Assembly (NCBI RefSeq): GCF_004342175.1
Contig: NZ_SMAO01000010.1
Location: 55,176 to 119,175 of the forward strand
From: Thiobaca trueperi
GTDB taxonomy: Bacteria > Pseudomonadota > Gammaproteobacteria > Chromatiales > Chromatiaceae
DNA length: 64,000 nt
Direction of reading: 5' to 3'
In this document: one piece after another, positions 27,458 through 39,910 of the stretch
Layout: every line of letters begins with the position of its first letter
How positions within the stretch are numbered: the first letter of the stretch is position 1
Made by a program: the position numbers and the translations under genes
Notes under the pieces: model-generated
Told to the model about the DNA's origin: nothing
Seen by the model: the letters and a program-made list of their open reading frames with translations, nothing else
Database searches by the model: none

Positions 27458-27495
27458 ACCGCGTCCAGAGCGAAATGCTGAGTTTCGAGTGAGTT
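27455..27495 (+). repeat. TTAAACCGCG repeat, copy F (41-nt gene-proximal fragment)
   Basis: TAAACCGCGTCC followed by 29 more bases identical to the start of copy D. It includes the dnaN stop and fills the dnaN-recF gap; recF starts 3 bp later. The rest of the element is missing. Confidence 0.88.
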
Positions 27496-27498
27496 TGG

Positions 27499-28593
27499 AT
27501 GGAATCGGCTATCGAAGATGGAAAACTCCAGGGTCTGGTTTCGCTGCGTATTGAAAATCTACGTAACATTCAACGCATGCAAATTGATCTGGATGCGCCG
27601 GTTGTCATTTTAAGTGGTGGGAATGGCGCAGGTAAAACAACGGTTCTGGAGGCGATCTACCTGCTTGCACGAGGCCGAAGTTTTCGTGGACGCAAGGCCG
27701 GCCCGATCACGACCAATGGCGAATGCTGTACCTCCATCAAGGGTTTCTGTACGGGGCAGCGGGGTAAACTAAGTCTCGGCTTTTATCGAGACCGCACAGG
27801 CACCCAGCGTTCGCTTGATTCAGCCCCGTGGGAGAATCAGGATGCAACCCATTTTCCGATTTCCGTCAAACTGATCGGGGAGAACGCTCAATCCTTGTTG
27901 GACGGAGATCCGGCGCTTAGAAGAACCTATCTCGACTGGAACGTGTTCCACGTGGAACATCGCTTCGGACGACTACGCAAGAACTTCCATCGCACCTTGT
28001 CGCAACGAAATGCTGTCCTGCGCTCCAAAGACTGGGCGGACGGTATCTGGAGTCGTTCCTTCGTGGAGCTTGCGGAAGAAGTCAATCGGTATCGCGAGCA
28101 GTTTTTTACGGATTGGCGCGTCCAGTTTCTTCAGCTTTGTCCGACGTTCGATTTTTTGGCTGATTGTGATATCCGGTTTCGACGAGGCTGGTCAGATCGC
28201 GACTCATTGGGTGATGCGTTGACCCAGGTGAGAGCAGCCGAAGTATCCTGTGGATACACATTGATCGGCCCGAGTCGCGCCGATTTCACGGTCGAACGTG
28301 ACGGTAAGGCGGCGTGCTTTTCAAGAGGACAGGCAAAAGCTCTTGTTTGCTTGCTGCAACTTGCTGCCGATCGCGTTCATGCTGAACATGGTGTTGGCGC
28401 ATCGGTTTGGCTCCTGGATGACCTGGAGGCGGAGCTTGATCAGGATACCTGCTCAAAAATCTGGTCAATTTTTGCGGCGACAGAGGCCCAGCGGTTTGTC
28501 ACGCGCGTTTCGACAAGGCCAATGGCCGATGAGTGGACCGCAGGAGGCAAGGCTTGCTTGTTCCACGTGGAACATGGCGTCTTGACGCCTTGA
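27499..28593 (+). CDS. recF: Recombination mediator RecF
   Basis: The 364-residue SMC-like ATPase has Walker A ILSGGNGAGKTTVLEAI, the RecF motif GPSRADFTV, signature SRGQAKALVC and Walker B WLLDDLEAELD. It loads RecA at ssDNA gaps with RecO and RecR. The start at ATG 27499 adds a few residues (MESAIEDGKLQG) compared with E. coli; no better start is apparent. Its leader, including gagtgag, derives from repeat fragment F. Confidence 0.96.
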   Translation: MESAIEDGKLQGLVSLRIENLRNIQRMQIDLDAPVVILSGGNGAGKTTVLEAIYLLARGRSFRGRKAGPITTNGECCTSIKGFCTGQRGKLSLGFYRDRTGTQRSLDSAPWENQDATHFPISVKLIGENAQSLLDGDPALRRTYLDWNVFHVEHRFGRLRKNFHRTLSQRNAVLRSKDWADGIWSRSFVELAEEVNRYREQFFTDWRVQFLQLCPTFDFLADCDIRFRRGWSDRDSLGDALTQVRAAEVSCGYTLIGPSRADFTVERDGKAACFSRGQAKALVCLLQLAADRVHAEHGVGASVWLLDDLEAELDQDTCSKIWSIFAATEAQRFVTRVSTRPMADEWTAGGKACLFHVEHGVLTP

Positions 28594-28624
28594 TCGCCAT
28601 GCCGCTGCCGTTTTGACGATGATT

Positions 28625-28644
28625 CATGCATGACATCATGCATG
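28625..28644. promoter_or_regulatory. Palindrome upstream of gyrB
   Basis: CATGCATGA/TCATGCATG with a 2-bp centre forms a perfect 9-bp inverted repeat in the 123-bp recF-gyrB gap. A small ATGCC/GGCAT hairpin with a T-run (28668-28684) follows and may be a weak terminator for the upstream operon. The palindrome could be an operator; no known consensus is matched. Confidence 0.4.
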
Positions 28645-28707
28645 GATCAACCTTCTGTACAAAACCCATGCCGCTGGCATTTTTCTTCCTATCAATCATC
28701 GATTTAA

Positions 28708-31122
<2,415 letters not shown>

Positions 31123-31137
31123 AGTCGCAGCATCCAG

Positions 31138-31168
31138 GCGCTCAGAGCATCCTGATCGCTCTGAGCGC
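31138..31168. terminator. Bidirectional hairpin between gyrB and ppk
   Basis: A perfect 10-bp stem GCGCTCAGAG/CTCTGAGCGC with an 11-nt loop lies between the convergent ends of gyrB and ppk. No clear T-run follows on either strand, so the terminator role is inferred from position. Confidence 0.5.
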
Positions 31169-31178
31169 GCGGTTCAGT

Positions 31179-33407
31179 TCACGGCTGATTCTTGTCCCGC
31201 AGCCGCCATTGGAAGTGGCTCAGCAGCCTGGAGCGGACCTTCTTTTCCTTGTGTTTGGCGGCAGCAGCAAGACGTTTCTCGGCCACGCCGATCAGGGTCT
31301 CCTGTGCGCCTTTCTTGCTGTCGTCCTCCGGCGTGCGCTGGGTGTAATGACCAGTGGCGTCCATATCCCAGGCCGAACGGGTGTCGGCGAACTGCACATC
31401 CAGAATGAGCCGCAGATCCTGGCGCAGCTCCGGATTTTCGACCGGGGCATGAACCTCCACCCGGCTGTCCAGGTTGCGCCCCATCATGTCCGCCGAGCCG
31501 ATGTAATACTCCTCCTCGCCGCCATTGCGGAAATAGAGGATCCGCCCATGCTCCAGAAAGCGCCCGACAATGCTCACCACGCGCGCGCGCTCGCTGATGC
31601 CGGGAAGCCCTGGGCGAAAGCGGCAGGTGTCGCGGATGATCAGATCGATCTGCACCCCGGCGCGGCCAGCCTTATAGAGCGCGCGGGTGATGTCGGCGTC
31701 TTCCAGTGCGTTCATCTTCATCTGGATCAGACCGCCGCGCCCCTGTTTCTGATGCTCGATCTCGCGGTTGATCTTATCGATGATGGCGCGCTTGAGGTTA
31801 TAGGGCGCGGCGAGGATCTTGCGATAGCTTGGCGGCGGCGAGTAGCCGGTCAGATAGTTGAACAGCTCGGTGAGATCCTGGCCGATGCCCTCATCACAGC
31901 CGAGCATGCCAAGGTCGGTATAAAGTTTGGCGGTGCCAGCGTGATAGTTGCCGGTGCCAATGTGATAGTAACGGCGCAGTTGGGCGTAATCACGGCGCAC
32001 CACGAAGATCAGCTTGCTGTGGGTCTTGAGCCCCATGACACCATAGTTGACATGGATCCCCTCGGCCTCCAGCCGGCGCGCCCACTGGATATTGGCGGCC
32101 TCGTCGAAACGCGCCTTGAGTTCCACCAGCACCGCGACCTGCTTGCCGTTGCGCGCCGCCTGGATGAGTGAGTCCAGGATGGCCCCGGCGGAGGTGCGAT
32201 AGAGGGTCATCTTGATCGCCAGCACCTTGGGATCCTCAGCGGCCGTGCGCAGAAAACGCTCGACCGAGGTGCTGAAGGGCTGATAGGGATGCTGGAGCAG
32301 GATTGGCCCGTTCTCGCGGATGATATGAAAGATATTGCGCCGGTCATTGGCGAGCAGCGGGTGATCGACCGGACGGTGCGGCTTGTCGTGCAGCTCGGGT
32401 TTTTCAATGGCGGCGATCTCGAAGAGATCACGCAGCGCCATCATGCCAGCGACTTCAAAGACATCCTCCTCTTCGTTCAGGCCGAGTTCGGCGGCCAACA
32501 TGCCGCGTTGGATCGGCTCCATGCCCGGCTGCACCTCCAGCCGCACGATGGGCGCGAAATGGCGCTCGCGCAGTTCGGTCTCGATCATCTCCAGCAGATC
32601 GTTGGCCGCTTCCGCATCCGGTTCGACGATGGCGTTGCGGGTCACCCGGAAGAGCGCGCAGGAGACGATCTCCATTCCCGGAAACAGCATGTCCAGGTTA
32701 TTGACCATGAGGTCTTCGAGCGTGACGAAGGTGAGACTGCCATCCACCGGGATCAGGCGTTTGGAGACATCCTTGCTCACCGGCACCTTGACGCGGGCCA
32801 TGTAGACCTCGTTGCCATCCGGGAAGCGCAGGGTCACCAGCAGATTCAGCGTCAGATTGGAGATGAAGGGGAATGGATGCGCCGGATCCATCGCCAGCGG
32901 AGTGAGCATGGGGAAGATATTGGCGCGGAAATAATCGCGCAGCCGCTCGCGTGCATCCTCGGGCAATTGATCATGCAGAACGATACGGATGTCATGTGCG
33001 GCCAGCTCGCTCATCAGGATGTCATAGATGCGCTGCTGCTCGGTCTGGAAATCGCGCGCCGCTGCCTGACAGGTCTTGAGCTGCTGAAGCGGGGTGCGGC
33101 CGTCCAGGCTCGGGGTATGGACACCGGCGGCGATCTGCTGCTTGAGCCCGCCGATGCGTTTCATGAAGAACTCGTCCAGATTGTTGCTGACGATCGCCAG
33201 AAACTTGATCCGCTCCAGCAGCGGATTGCGCGGATCGTCCGCCTCGTGAAGCACACGATGATTGAAGGCCAGCCAGGTCAGCTCGCGATTCAGGTAGAGA
33301 CTGGGATCGTCGAGATTGATGTCCTCGGCCAAGACCGGAATCGGATCGGCAAGCGTTTTGACGTAGTTCACGTCTTCGTCGAATACCTGGATGTCGCTCG
33401 TGCTCAT
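31179..33407 (-). CDS. ppk: Polyphosphate kinase 1
   Basis: The 742-residue protein starts at MSTSDIQVFDEDV. Conserved PPK1 features: N-terminal LNRELTWLAFNHRVL, NNLDEFFMKRIGGL, the phosphorylated His region MGLKTHSKLIFVVRR, and the second His motif in the C-terminal domain. It makes long-chain polyphosphate from ATP. The C-terminus carries a Lys/Arg-rich extension of about 40 residues (KKGAQETLIG onward). ppx is not adjacent. The weak GGA before the ATG is the only ribosome site seen. Confidence 0.97.
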   Translation of the reverse strand: MSTSDIQVFDEDVNYVKTLADPIPVLAEDINLDDPSLYLNRELTWLAFNHRVLHEADDPRNPLLERIKFLAIVSNNLDEFFMKRIGGLKQQIAAGVHTPSLDGRTPLQQLKTCQAAARDFQTEQQRIYDILMSELAAHDIRIVLHDQLPEDARERLRDYFRANIFPMLTPLAMDPAHPFPFISNLTLNLLVTLRFPDGNEVYMARVKVPVSKDVSKRLIPVDGSLTFVTLEDLMVNNLDMLFPGMEIVSCALFRVTRNAIVEPDAEAANDLLEMIETELRERHFAPIVRLEVQPGMEPIQRGMLAAELGLNEEEDVFEVAGMMALRDLFEIAAIEKPELHDKPHRPVDHPLLANDRRNIFHIIRENGPILLQHPYQPFSTSVERFLRTAAEDPKVLAIKMTLYRTSAGAILDSLIQAARNGKQVAVLVELKARFDEAANIQWARRLEAEGIHVNYGVMGLKTHSKLIFVVRRDYAQLRRYYHIGTGNYHAGTAKLYTDLGMLGCDEGIGQDLTELFNYLTGYSPPPSYRKILAAPYNLKRAIIDKINREIEHQKQGRGGLIQMKMNALEDADITRALYKAGRAGVQIDLIIRDTCRFRPGLPGISERARVVSIVGRFLEHGRILYFRNGGEEEYYIGSADMMGRNLDSRVEVHAPVENPELRQDLRLILDVQFADTRSAWDMDATGHYTQRTPEDDSKKGAQETLIGVAEKRLAAAAKHKEKKVRSRLLSHFQWRLRDKNQP

Positions 33408-33520
33408 GGTGGTTTTCCGTGGTCTGGGCGCGTGGTCATTGACCTGACATTCTAACAATCGCCGGACGTTCGTCGATGTTGGTTTCGTGACTTGTTGGAA
33501 TGGCCGTTACAATGCCGCGC

Positions 33521-34252
33521 ATGATGACCAGTGATCCAGATAATCTCTTCGACCGGCCCGATGCGCCGATCCGTCCCTTTGAATTCGATGCCGATGTGGC
33601 GCGGGTCTTTCCTGACATGGTGCGGCGTTCGGTGCCGGGCTATGCCGAACTGGTGGGACTCTCCGGGCTGATCGCCCGGCGCGTGGCACGACCCGGAACC
33701 GCCTGTTATGACCTGGGCTGCTCGCTGGGCGCGGTGACGCGCGCCATGCTGCGGCAGGTTCCCGCGACGGTGCGAATCGTGGCAGTCGATAATGCCCCCG
33801 CGATGATCGCGGGTCTGCGCGACCGGCTCGCCGATGTGCCGGGCGCGGAGCGGATCGAGCTGATCTGCGCAGATGTGGAAGCGGTGCGGATCGAGCAGGC
33901 GTCGCTGGTCGTCCTGAATCTGACCCTCCAGTTCATCCCGCCGGAACGGCGTCTGAGCCTGCTGCAAGGGATTCGTGCGGGTCTGGTGCCCGGCGGTGCG
34001 CTCCTTCTGGCCGAAAAGATCCGGGTTCTCGATGACCGTAACGGTGCCTGGCTGACCGCACTGCACGAAGATTTCAAGCGCGCCAACGGCTACAGCGAGC
34101 TGGCCATCGCCCGCAAGCGCGCCGCGCTGGAGCGTGTTCTGGTGCCGGATTCGATTGAAACCCATGAGCAGCGGCTCGCTGCTGCCGGCTTCATCGAGGT
34201 GACGCGCTGGTTTCAGAGTCTCAACTTCGTCGCCTGGATCGCATGGACCTGA
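33521..34252 (+). CDS. cmoA: Carboxy-S-adenosyl-L-methionine synthase CmoA
   Basis: Starting [15 protein letters not shown], the 243-residue protein has the SAM-binding motif [16 protein letters not shown] and [15 protein letters not shown], characteristic of CmoA, which makes carboxy-SAM from SAM and prephenate. The frame extends upstream to 33500, but that part lacks family similarity. The 10-bp overlap with cmoB indicates coupled expression. Confidence 0.95.
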   Translation: MMTSDPDNLFDRPDAPIRPFEFDADVARVFPDMVRRSVPGYAELVGLSGLIARRVARPGTACYDLGCSLGAVTRAMLRQVPATVRIVAVDNAPAMIAGLRDRLADVPGAERIELICADVEAVRIEQASLVVLNLTLQFIPPERRLSLLQGIRAGLVPGGALLLAEKIRVLDDRNGAWLTALHEDFKRANGYSELAIARKRAALERVLVPDSIETHEQRLAAAGFIEVTRWFQSLNFVAWIAWT

Positions 34253-35220
34253 GTCATTTTCAGCCGTTTCTGGCGCGTTTGGCAGCGACCCCGCTCGCTC
34301 CCTGGCGTGATGCGCTGGCAGATGCCAGTCTGGCCCGGCTTGGCGCGGGCGCACATGGGGATCTGGCGCGCTGGGAGTCGGCGCTGGCCGCGCTGCCGTC
34401 ATTGCCGGAGGGCGAAATCCGGTTGAATGCCGCCTGCGTCGGTCTCCAGGCGATCACCCCACTCGATTCGGCAACCGCAGCCATCCTGCGCCAGACGCTG
34501 ATGCGGCTGCATCCCTGGCGCAAGGGTCCATTCTGTCTGCATGGTCTGCATCTCGATACCGAATGGCGCTCGGACTGGAAATGGGATCGGCTGGCCGACG
34601 CCATCAGTCCGCTGGACGGGCGACTGGTGCTGGATGTCGGTTGCGGCAACGGCTATCACGGCTGGCGGATGCTGGGCGCGGGCGCGCGACTGGTGCTCGG
34701 CATCGATCCGACGCTCCTGTTCGTGCTCCAGTTTCTCGCCATCAACCGCTATCTGGCTCGCGATGAGCTGGCGGTGCTGCCGCTCGGCATCGAGGATCTG
34801 CCCGACACAGTCACCGGCTTCGACACGGTTTTCTCGATGGGGGTGCTCTATCACCGCCGCTCGCCCATGGACCATCTCGCCGAGCTGCGTCGCCTGCTCC
34901 GTCCGGGCGGTGAACTGGTGCTGGAAACCCTGGTTCTGGAAGGCGATGGGACGCAGGCGCTGGTGCCGCCGGGGCGCTATGCCAGCATGCGCAATGTCTG
35001 GTTCATCCCGAGCGTCGCGGCGCTGTCGGTCTGGCTCAGGCGCTGCGGTTTCGAGGCGGTGCGGGTGGTCGATGTCAGCCGCACCAGCCGCGAGGAACAG
35101 CGGTCAACCGACTGGATGCATTTCCAGTCGTTGCCCGATCATCTGGATCCTGCCGATCCAAACCAAACGGTTGAAGGACTGCCCGCACCAGTGCGCGCAA
35201 TTCTCATTGCGCGGAAGTAA
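34243..35220 (+). CDS. cmoB: tRNA U34 carboxymethyltransferase CmoB
   Basis: The 325-residue methyltransferase has [26 protein letters not shown] and the [14 protein letters not shown] segment typical of CmoB, which transfers a carboxymethyl group from carboxy-SAM to 5-hydroxyuridine 34 in tRNA. It overlaps cmoA by 10 bp. The length is as expected. Confidence 0.96.
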   Translation: MDLSHFQPFLARLAATPLAPWRDALADASLARLGAGAHGDLARWESALAALPSLPEGEIRLNAACVGLQAITPLDSATAAILRQTLMRLHPWRKGPFCLHGLHLDTEWRSDWKWDRLADAISPLDGRLVLDVGCGNGYHGWRMLGAGARLVLGIDPTLLFVLQFLAINRYLARDELAVLPLGIEDLPDTVTGFDTVFSMGVLYHRRSPMDHLAELRRLLRPGGELVLETLVLEGDGTQALVPPGRYASMRNVWFIPSVAALSVWLRRCGFEAVRVVDVSRTSREEQRSTDWMHFQSLPDHLDPADPNQTVEGLPAPVRAILIARK

Positions 35221-35247
35221 ATTCAAGTCGTCAGTCGTCCTGCCAAC

Positions 35248-35694
35248 TCAATACTTGAACCCCAGCGCCAGCCCTGCCAGAAAGGACGCCGCGCTGGTGA
35301 GATTGTCTCCGACGAAACCGAAAAAGACCCCGGCATGGGCGCCGAGCCAGTCGATCCAGGTGTCGTAATGGACCTCGAAACCGGACCAATCGACATCGAT
35401 GACGCCGTGATACTGCAACAGAAAGAGCGCGAGCAGGATCAGGCCCATCACCAGGAGTGCGATCTTGAAGGCGACCTTGAGTGCGAAGCCCATCGCCAGC
35501 CCGATCATGAACGAGAAGCCGAGCTTGAGAAAAAACGCCTCGCTGAACAGTCCTCCGGCATCGGGTGGCCCGGCGTTTGCTGGAACAGGCGGCGCAACGG
35601 CAGGCGCAGCGTGAACAACCGTCGAAAAGATCCAGACAGAGAGGGCCGGCAGCCATCCTGCGGCCGGGCGGTAGAGCATCGTGTGATGAGACAT
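35248..35694 (-). CDS. FUN14-like membrane protein
   Basis: The 148-residue protein has an N-terminal hydrophobic segment that may be a signal or anchor (ALSVWIFSTVVHA), a Pro/Ala linker, then a FUN14-type region with FMIGLAMGFALKVAFKIA and two further hydrophobic stretches. The bacterial role of this family is unknown. It lies downstream of ampG on the same strand (36-bp gap) and converges on cmoB. Confidence 0.75.
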   Translation of the reverse strand: MSHHTMLYRPAAGWLPALSVWIFSTVVHAAPAVAPPVPANAGPPDAGGLFSEAFFLKLGFSFMIGLAMGFALKVAFKIALLVMGLILLALFLLQYHGVIDVDWSGFEVHYDTWIDWLGAHAGVFFGFVGDNLTSAASFLAGLALGFKY

Positions 35695-35729
35695 GAGTCG
35701 TCGCGAATCCAGGAATGAAAGGGATCGGT

Positions 35730-37301
35730 TTAGCGGACGTGAGCCGGCTTCGCCCGGCCATCAATGTCCAGACGCTGGCCTGCGAACCAGACCAGGGCGA
35801 TCACCGGCACGCCGATCAGGGCCGTGAAGATGAAGAAGCCCGGATAACCGATGCCATCGACGATGGATCCCGAATAACCGCCAAGCAGTTTTGGCAGCAG
35901 GGTCATGAGCGAGCTGAAGATGGCATATTGCACGGCGGTGAAAGAGACATTGGTCAGGCTCGACAGAAAGGCGACGAAGGCCGCGCTGGCGAGTCCCGCT
36001 GCGAGATTGTCCGCACCGACGGCCACGTAGAGCAACAGCACATTGTTGCCGATCTCAGCCAGCGCCACGAAGATAAGATTGGTCGCCGCCGACAGGATGG
36101 CACCCAGCATGAGGATCCGCAGCACGCCATAACGGGTCGCCAGCAATCCGCCGAGCAGACCGCCGGCAATGCTGACGAAGACCCCGAAAGTCTGAACCGC
36201 CGTGGCGATCTGGGGTTTGGTGAAACCGATGTCCTGATAGAAGACATTGGCGATGACCCCCAGCACGATGTCCGAGATCCGGTAGAGCCCGATCAGAGCC
36301 AGCAGCAGGAGCGCAGTGTTCAGACCATAGCGGCGGAAAAAATCGAGCGCCGGCTCGACCCAGGTCTCGCGCGCCATGACCCGATTGATCGCGCCCAGCA
36401 CCACCAGTCCCCAACCGACCAGCACCGCCGCACCGACCGCCAGCACGAAGCGCAGCGTCTCCAGCAGAAAACCGCTCAGGGCGCTACCGCCAGCGGCGGT
36501 CTTGAGTTCGGTAAAGATCCCGCCTGTCAGAAAGAAGCCGGACGCAAAGGCCGCTGCGGTGGCGGCGAACACCAGCACCAGACGCAGATAATCGGTCGCG
36601 GCATAGTGGATTTCATTGGCGCGGCTGGTCTCCGGCTCACGGATCGAAAGGGTCGTCATCACGCCGACCAGCATGATGCCGGCCATGATCAGATAGGTCA
36701 TCTGCCAGGCAACATAGCTGTAAGCGCCGGCCTCGGAGCCGAAGCGCGCGGCCAGATAGAGCGCACCGGCGCCGGCTACCACCATGCCGATGCGATAACC
36801 GGCGATATAGGTTGATGACATGAGCGCCTGGAATCGCGGTTCGGCAGATTCGATGCGGTAGGCGTCGATGACAATGTCCTGGGTCGCGGACGAGAAACCC
36901 AGCAGCACGGCGGCCAGCGCCATGCGTGTCAGGCTGTCCGGGCCGGTCGATGGATCGACCATCGCCATCAGCAGAATGGCGGTGATGATGGCGATCTGCG
37001 CGGTCAGCATCCAGGCGCGGCGGCGACCGAGCCGCCGGGTCAGAACGGGCAGCGGCAGACGGTCGATCAGCGGCGCCCAGACGAATTTGAACGAATAACC
37101 GAGCGCCGCCCAACTGAAAAAGGTGACGGCATTGCGCTCGATTCCGGCCTCACGCAGCCACAGCGAGAGCGAGGAAAAGATCAGCAGCAGCGGGATTCCG
37201 GCTGAGAAGCCGAGAAACAGCATGCTGACGACACGCGGATTGAGAAATTCCTTTCCGGTTTGTTTCCAGTTCCGCGTTGCGGTGATTGCCGTCTCTGTCA
37301 T
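35730..37301 (-). CDS. ampG: AmpG-type muropeptide MFS permease
   Basis: ATG 37301 (MTETAITATRNW) gives 523 residues with about 14 hydrophobic helices. Family marks include FLGFSAGIPLLLIFSSLSLW, SWAALGYSFKFVWAPLIDR, RLGRRRAW and SSATQDIVIDAYRI. AmpG imports anhydro-muropeptides for recycling and thereby influences AmpC regulation in some species. A TTG at 37307 overlapping the maeB stop is an alternative start, and the two genes are tightly packed. Confidence 0.9.
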   Translation of the reverse strand: MTETAITATRNWKQTGKEFLNPRVVSMLFLGFSAGIPLLLIFSSLSLWLREAGIERNAVTFFSWAALGYSFKFVWAPLIDRLPLPVLTRRLGRRRAWMLTAQIAIITAILLMAMVDPSTGPDSLTRMALAAVLLGFSSATQDIVIDAYRIESAEPRFQALMSSTYIAGYRIGMVVAGAGALYLAARFGSEAGAYSYVAWQMTYLIMAGIMLVGVMTTLSIREPETSRANEIHYAATDYLRLVLVFAATAAAFASGFFLTGGIFTELKTAAGGSALSGFLLETLRFVLAVGAAVLVGWGLVVLGAINRVMARETWVEPALDFFRRYGLNTALLLLALIGLYRISDIVLGVIANVFYQDIGFTKPQIATAVQTFGVFVSIAGGLLGGLLATRYGVLRILMLGAILSAATNLIFVALAEIGNNVLLLYVAVGADNLAAGLASAAFVAFLSSLTNVSFTAVQYAIFSSLMTLLPKLLGGYSGSIVDGIGYPGFFIFTALIGVPVIALVWFAGQRLDIDGRAKPAHVR

Positions 37302-37303
37302 CG

Positions 37304-39565
37304 TCAACCCGCCTGCACCGCCGCAATCGCGGTCATGTTGAGCAGCCCGCGCACCGAGGTGCTCGGGGTGACGATATGGGCGGCACGATCAGTACCGAGC
37401 AGCATGGGGCCGAAGGATGCGCCCTCGTTCATGGTGCGCAGCAGATTGAAGGCGATATTGGCGGCGTCCTGATTGGGCATGATCAGCAGATTGGCCCGGC
37501 CCGTGAGACGCGATTCGGGAAAGCGCGCCTGCCGGACTGCCGCGTCGAAGGCAAGATTGGCGTGCATCTCGCCCTCCACTTCCAATTCCGGCTCCAGCTC
37601 TCGCAGCAAACGCAGTGCCTCATGCATCTTGGTGGCGGCAGGCGAGTCGTGGCTGCCGAAATTGGAGTGCGAGAGCAGGGCGACCTTGGGCACCAGTCCG
37701 AAGCAGCGCACCTCGGCGGCGCAGAGACGGGTGATCTCGACCAGGTCCTCCGCAGTGGGGTCGACCTGGACGTAGGTGTCGGCCATGAAGAGCGGGCCGC
37801 CCGGAAGCACCAGTGCACTCATGGCGGTGAGACGCCTGACGCCGGGCGCGGCGCCGATCACCTCCTCGACATGCTTGAAGTGACGCGAATAGCGTCCGAC
37901 GATGCCGCAGATCATGGCATCGGCGTCGCCGACACGCACCATGGTCGCGGCCAGCACGGTCGTGTCGTTGCGGATATATTTGCGCACCTCGTCCGGGGCA
38001 TAGCCGCGACGTTTGACCCGGTCATAGAAGGCGTGCCAGTAGTGCTCGAAGTTCGGGTTATCGCTGGGGACGACCAGATCGAAGTCGCGACCGGGGCGGA
38101 TGCTCAGACCCAGCGTCCCGAGACGGCTGGCGATGATTTCGGTGCGTCCGATCAGAATGGGGCGCGCGATGCCCTCGGCGATGGCCTGCTGGGCGACCTG
38201 GAGCACCCGCTCATCCTCGCCTTCGGCAAAGACCACGCGTTTGGGCGCGGTGCGGGCCTGGTCGAAGACCGGCTTCATGGTCATGCCGGTGCGATAGGCG
38301 CGGGTGTGCAGCGACTGACGATAGGCATCCAGATCCGCAATGGGACGGGTCGCGACCCCGCTCTCCATCGCCGCCTGCGCGACCGCCGGGGCCAGATGCT
38401 CCATCAGACGCCGATCAAAAGGTCGGGGAATCAGATACTCGGGGCCGAACTGGAGCTGATCGCCGCCATAGGCCGCGCGCACGATGTCGGATGGTTCGGC
38501 CATCGCCAGATCGGCAATGGCGCGCACACAGGCGACCTTCATGGCCTCGTTGATCTCGCTGGCGCCGCAGTCGAGCGCGCCCCGGAAGATGAAGGGAAAA
38601 CAGAGGACGTTGTTGACCTGATTCGGATAGTCCGAGCGCCCGGTGGCAATGATGGCGTCGGGCCGCGCCGCGCGCGCCAGATCGGGCATGATCTCGGGTT
38701 CGGGGTTGGCGAGCGCCATGACGATGGGATGATCGGCCATGCGGATCAGCCATTCCGGTTTGAGCACGCCAGCGGCTGACAGACCCAGGAAGATGTCCGC
38801 GCCGACGATGGCCTCTTCCAGCGTCCGCATTTCGGTGTCGCGGGCATAGCGTCCCTTGTAGGGATCCATCACCTCAAGCCGTCCCGGATAGACGACCCCG
38901 GCGATGTCGGTCAGGGTCACGTTTTCTTTGGACAGACCCAGTGCGACCAGCAGATCGACACAGGCCAGCGCCGCCGCGCCCGCGCCGGCAGTGACCAGCC
39001 GCACCTGACCGATGTCCTTGCCGACCACCCGCAACCCGTTGAGGATGGCCGCGCTCACCACGATGGCGGTTCCGTGCTGATCGTCGTGGAAGACCGGGAT
39101 CTTCATGCGCTCCTTGAGCGCCCGTTCGACGATGAAACAGTCCGGGGCCTTGATGTCTTCCAGATTGATACCGCCGAAGGTCGGTTCGAGCCGGGCGATG
39201 GTCTCAATGAGTTTTTCCGGATCGCGTTCGTCGATCTCGATATCGAAGACATCAATGTCGGCGAACTGCTTGAACAGCACCGCCTTGCCTTCCATGACCG
39301 GCTTGGAGGCCAGACCGCCGATCGCCCCCAGACCCAGCACGGCAGTGCCGTTGGTGATGACCCCGACCAGATTGCTGCGTGCGGTATAGAGCGAGGCGGT
39401 CAGCGGATCCTGCTCAATCTCGCGGCAGGCGGCGGCGACGCCGGGTGAATAGGCCAGCGCCAGATCACGCTGATTGGCGAGCGGCTTGGTCGCCTTGATC
39501 GCCAGCTTGCCGGGCTTGGGGTAGCGGTGATAATCGAGCGCGCTCTGGTCGAGGTCTTCCGACAT
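37304..39565 (-). CDS. maeB: NADP-dependent malic enzyme MaeB
   Basis: The 753-residue protein has an N-terminal malic-enzyme half ([51 protein letters not shown]) and a C-terminal half (~430-750) resembling phosphotransacetylase ([34 protein letters not shown]), the standard MaeB architecture. It decarboxylates malate to pyruvate with NADP reduction; the second half is thought to be regulatory. It is followed directly by ampG. Confidence 0.96.
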   Translation of the reverse strand: MSEDLDQSALDYHRYPKPGKLAIKATKPLANQRDLALAYSPGVAAACREIEQDPLTASLYTARSNLVGVITNGTAVLGLGAIGGLASKPVMEGKAVLFKQFADIDVFDIEIDERDPEKLIETIARLEPTFGGINLEDIKAPDCFIVERALKERMKIPVFHDDQHGTAIVVSAAILNGLRVVGKDIGQVRLVTAGAGAAALACVDLLVALGLSKENVTLTDIAGVVYPGRLEVMDPYKGRYARDTEMRTLEEAIVGADIFLGLSAAGVLKPEWLIRMADHPIVMALANPEPEIMPDLARAARPDAIIATGRSDYPNQVNNVLCFPFIFRGALDCGASEINEAMKVACVRAIADLAMAEPSDIVRAAYGGDQLQFGPEYLIPRPFDRRLMEHLAPAVAQAAMESGVATRPIADLDAYRQSLHTRAYRTGMTMKPVFDQARTAPKRVVFAEGEDERVLQVAQQAIAEGIARPILIGRTEIIASRLGTLGLSIRPGRDFDLVVPSDNPNFEHYWHAFYDRVKRRGYAPDEVRKYIRNDTTVLAATMVRVGDADAMICGIVGRYSRHFKHVEEVIGAAPGVRRLTAMSALVLPGGPLFMADTYVQVDPTAEDLVEITRLCAAEVRCFGLVPKVALLSHSNFGSHDSPAATKMHEALRLLRELEPELEVEGEMHANLAFDAAVRQARFPESRLTGRANLLIMPNQDAANIAFNLLRTMNEGASFGPMLLGTDRAAHIVTPSTSVRGLLNMTAIAAVQAG

Positions 39566-39853
39566 CTGGGTCTCCGGGTGGAAGGGGGGCGGGTATACTG
39601 TGCCGGCCTTTTTGGTCCGACGATGATGCAGCGACGCTGCATCTTAGTGCAAAGTGACGTGATGAACCCAGCGTCTCGCAGATGATTGTTATGATAACGT
39701 CGATGGAGGCCGCGACGTGAATCTGCACGGAATGATCGGCGTGACGGTGCCGTTCCTGCCTCTCGCCCCATCAGTAACAGGATCGTTCGATGGTTAAGGA
39801 TGCGCCTCAACCGGGCCATGCGCAGGATCCAGGATTGATGACATGGCCTGGAT
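39566..39853. promoter_or_regulatory. maeB-lptD divergent intergenic region
   Basis: This gap (345 bp if lptD starts at 39911) has no convincing gene. It holds a perfect 8-bp hairpin gatgcagc/gctgcatc with 3-nt loop at 39625-39643 and a small palindrome gttatgataac at 39688-39698, possible operator sites for either gene. Neither matches a motif I can name. Confidence 0.45.
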
Positions 39854-39910
39854 ATGACATGGTTGCACGCCCAGCCCATCCACTCTCAGGATCACGAGTC
39901 CGTCAAACGG

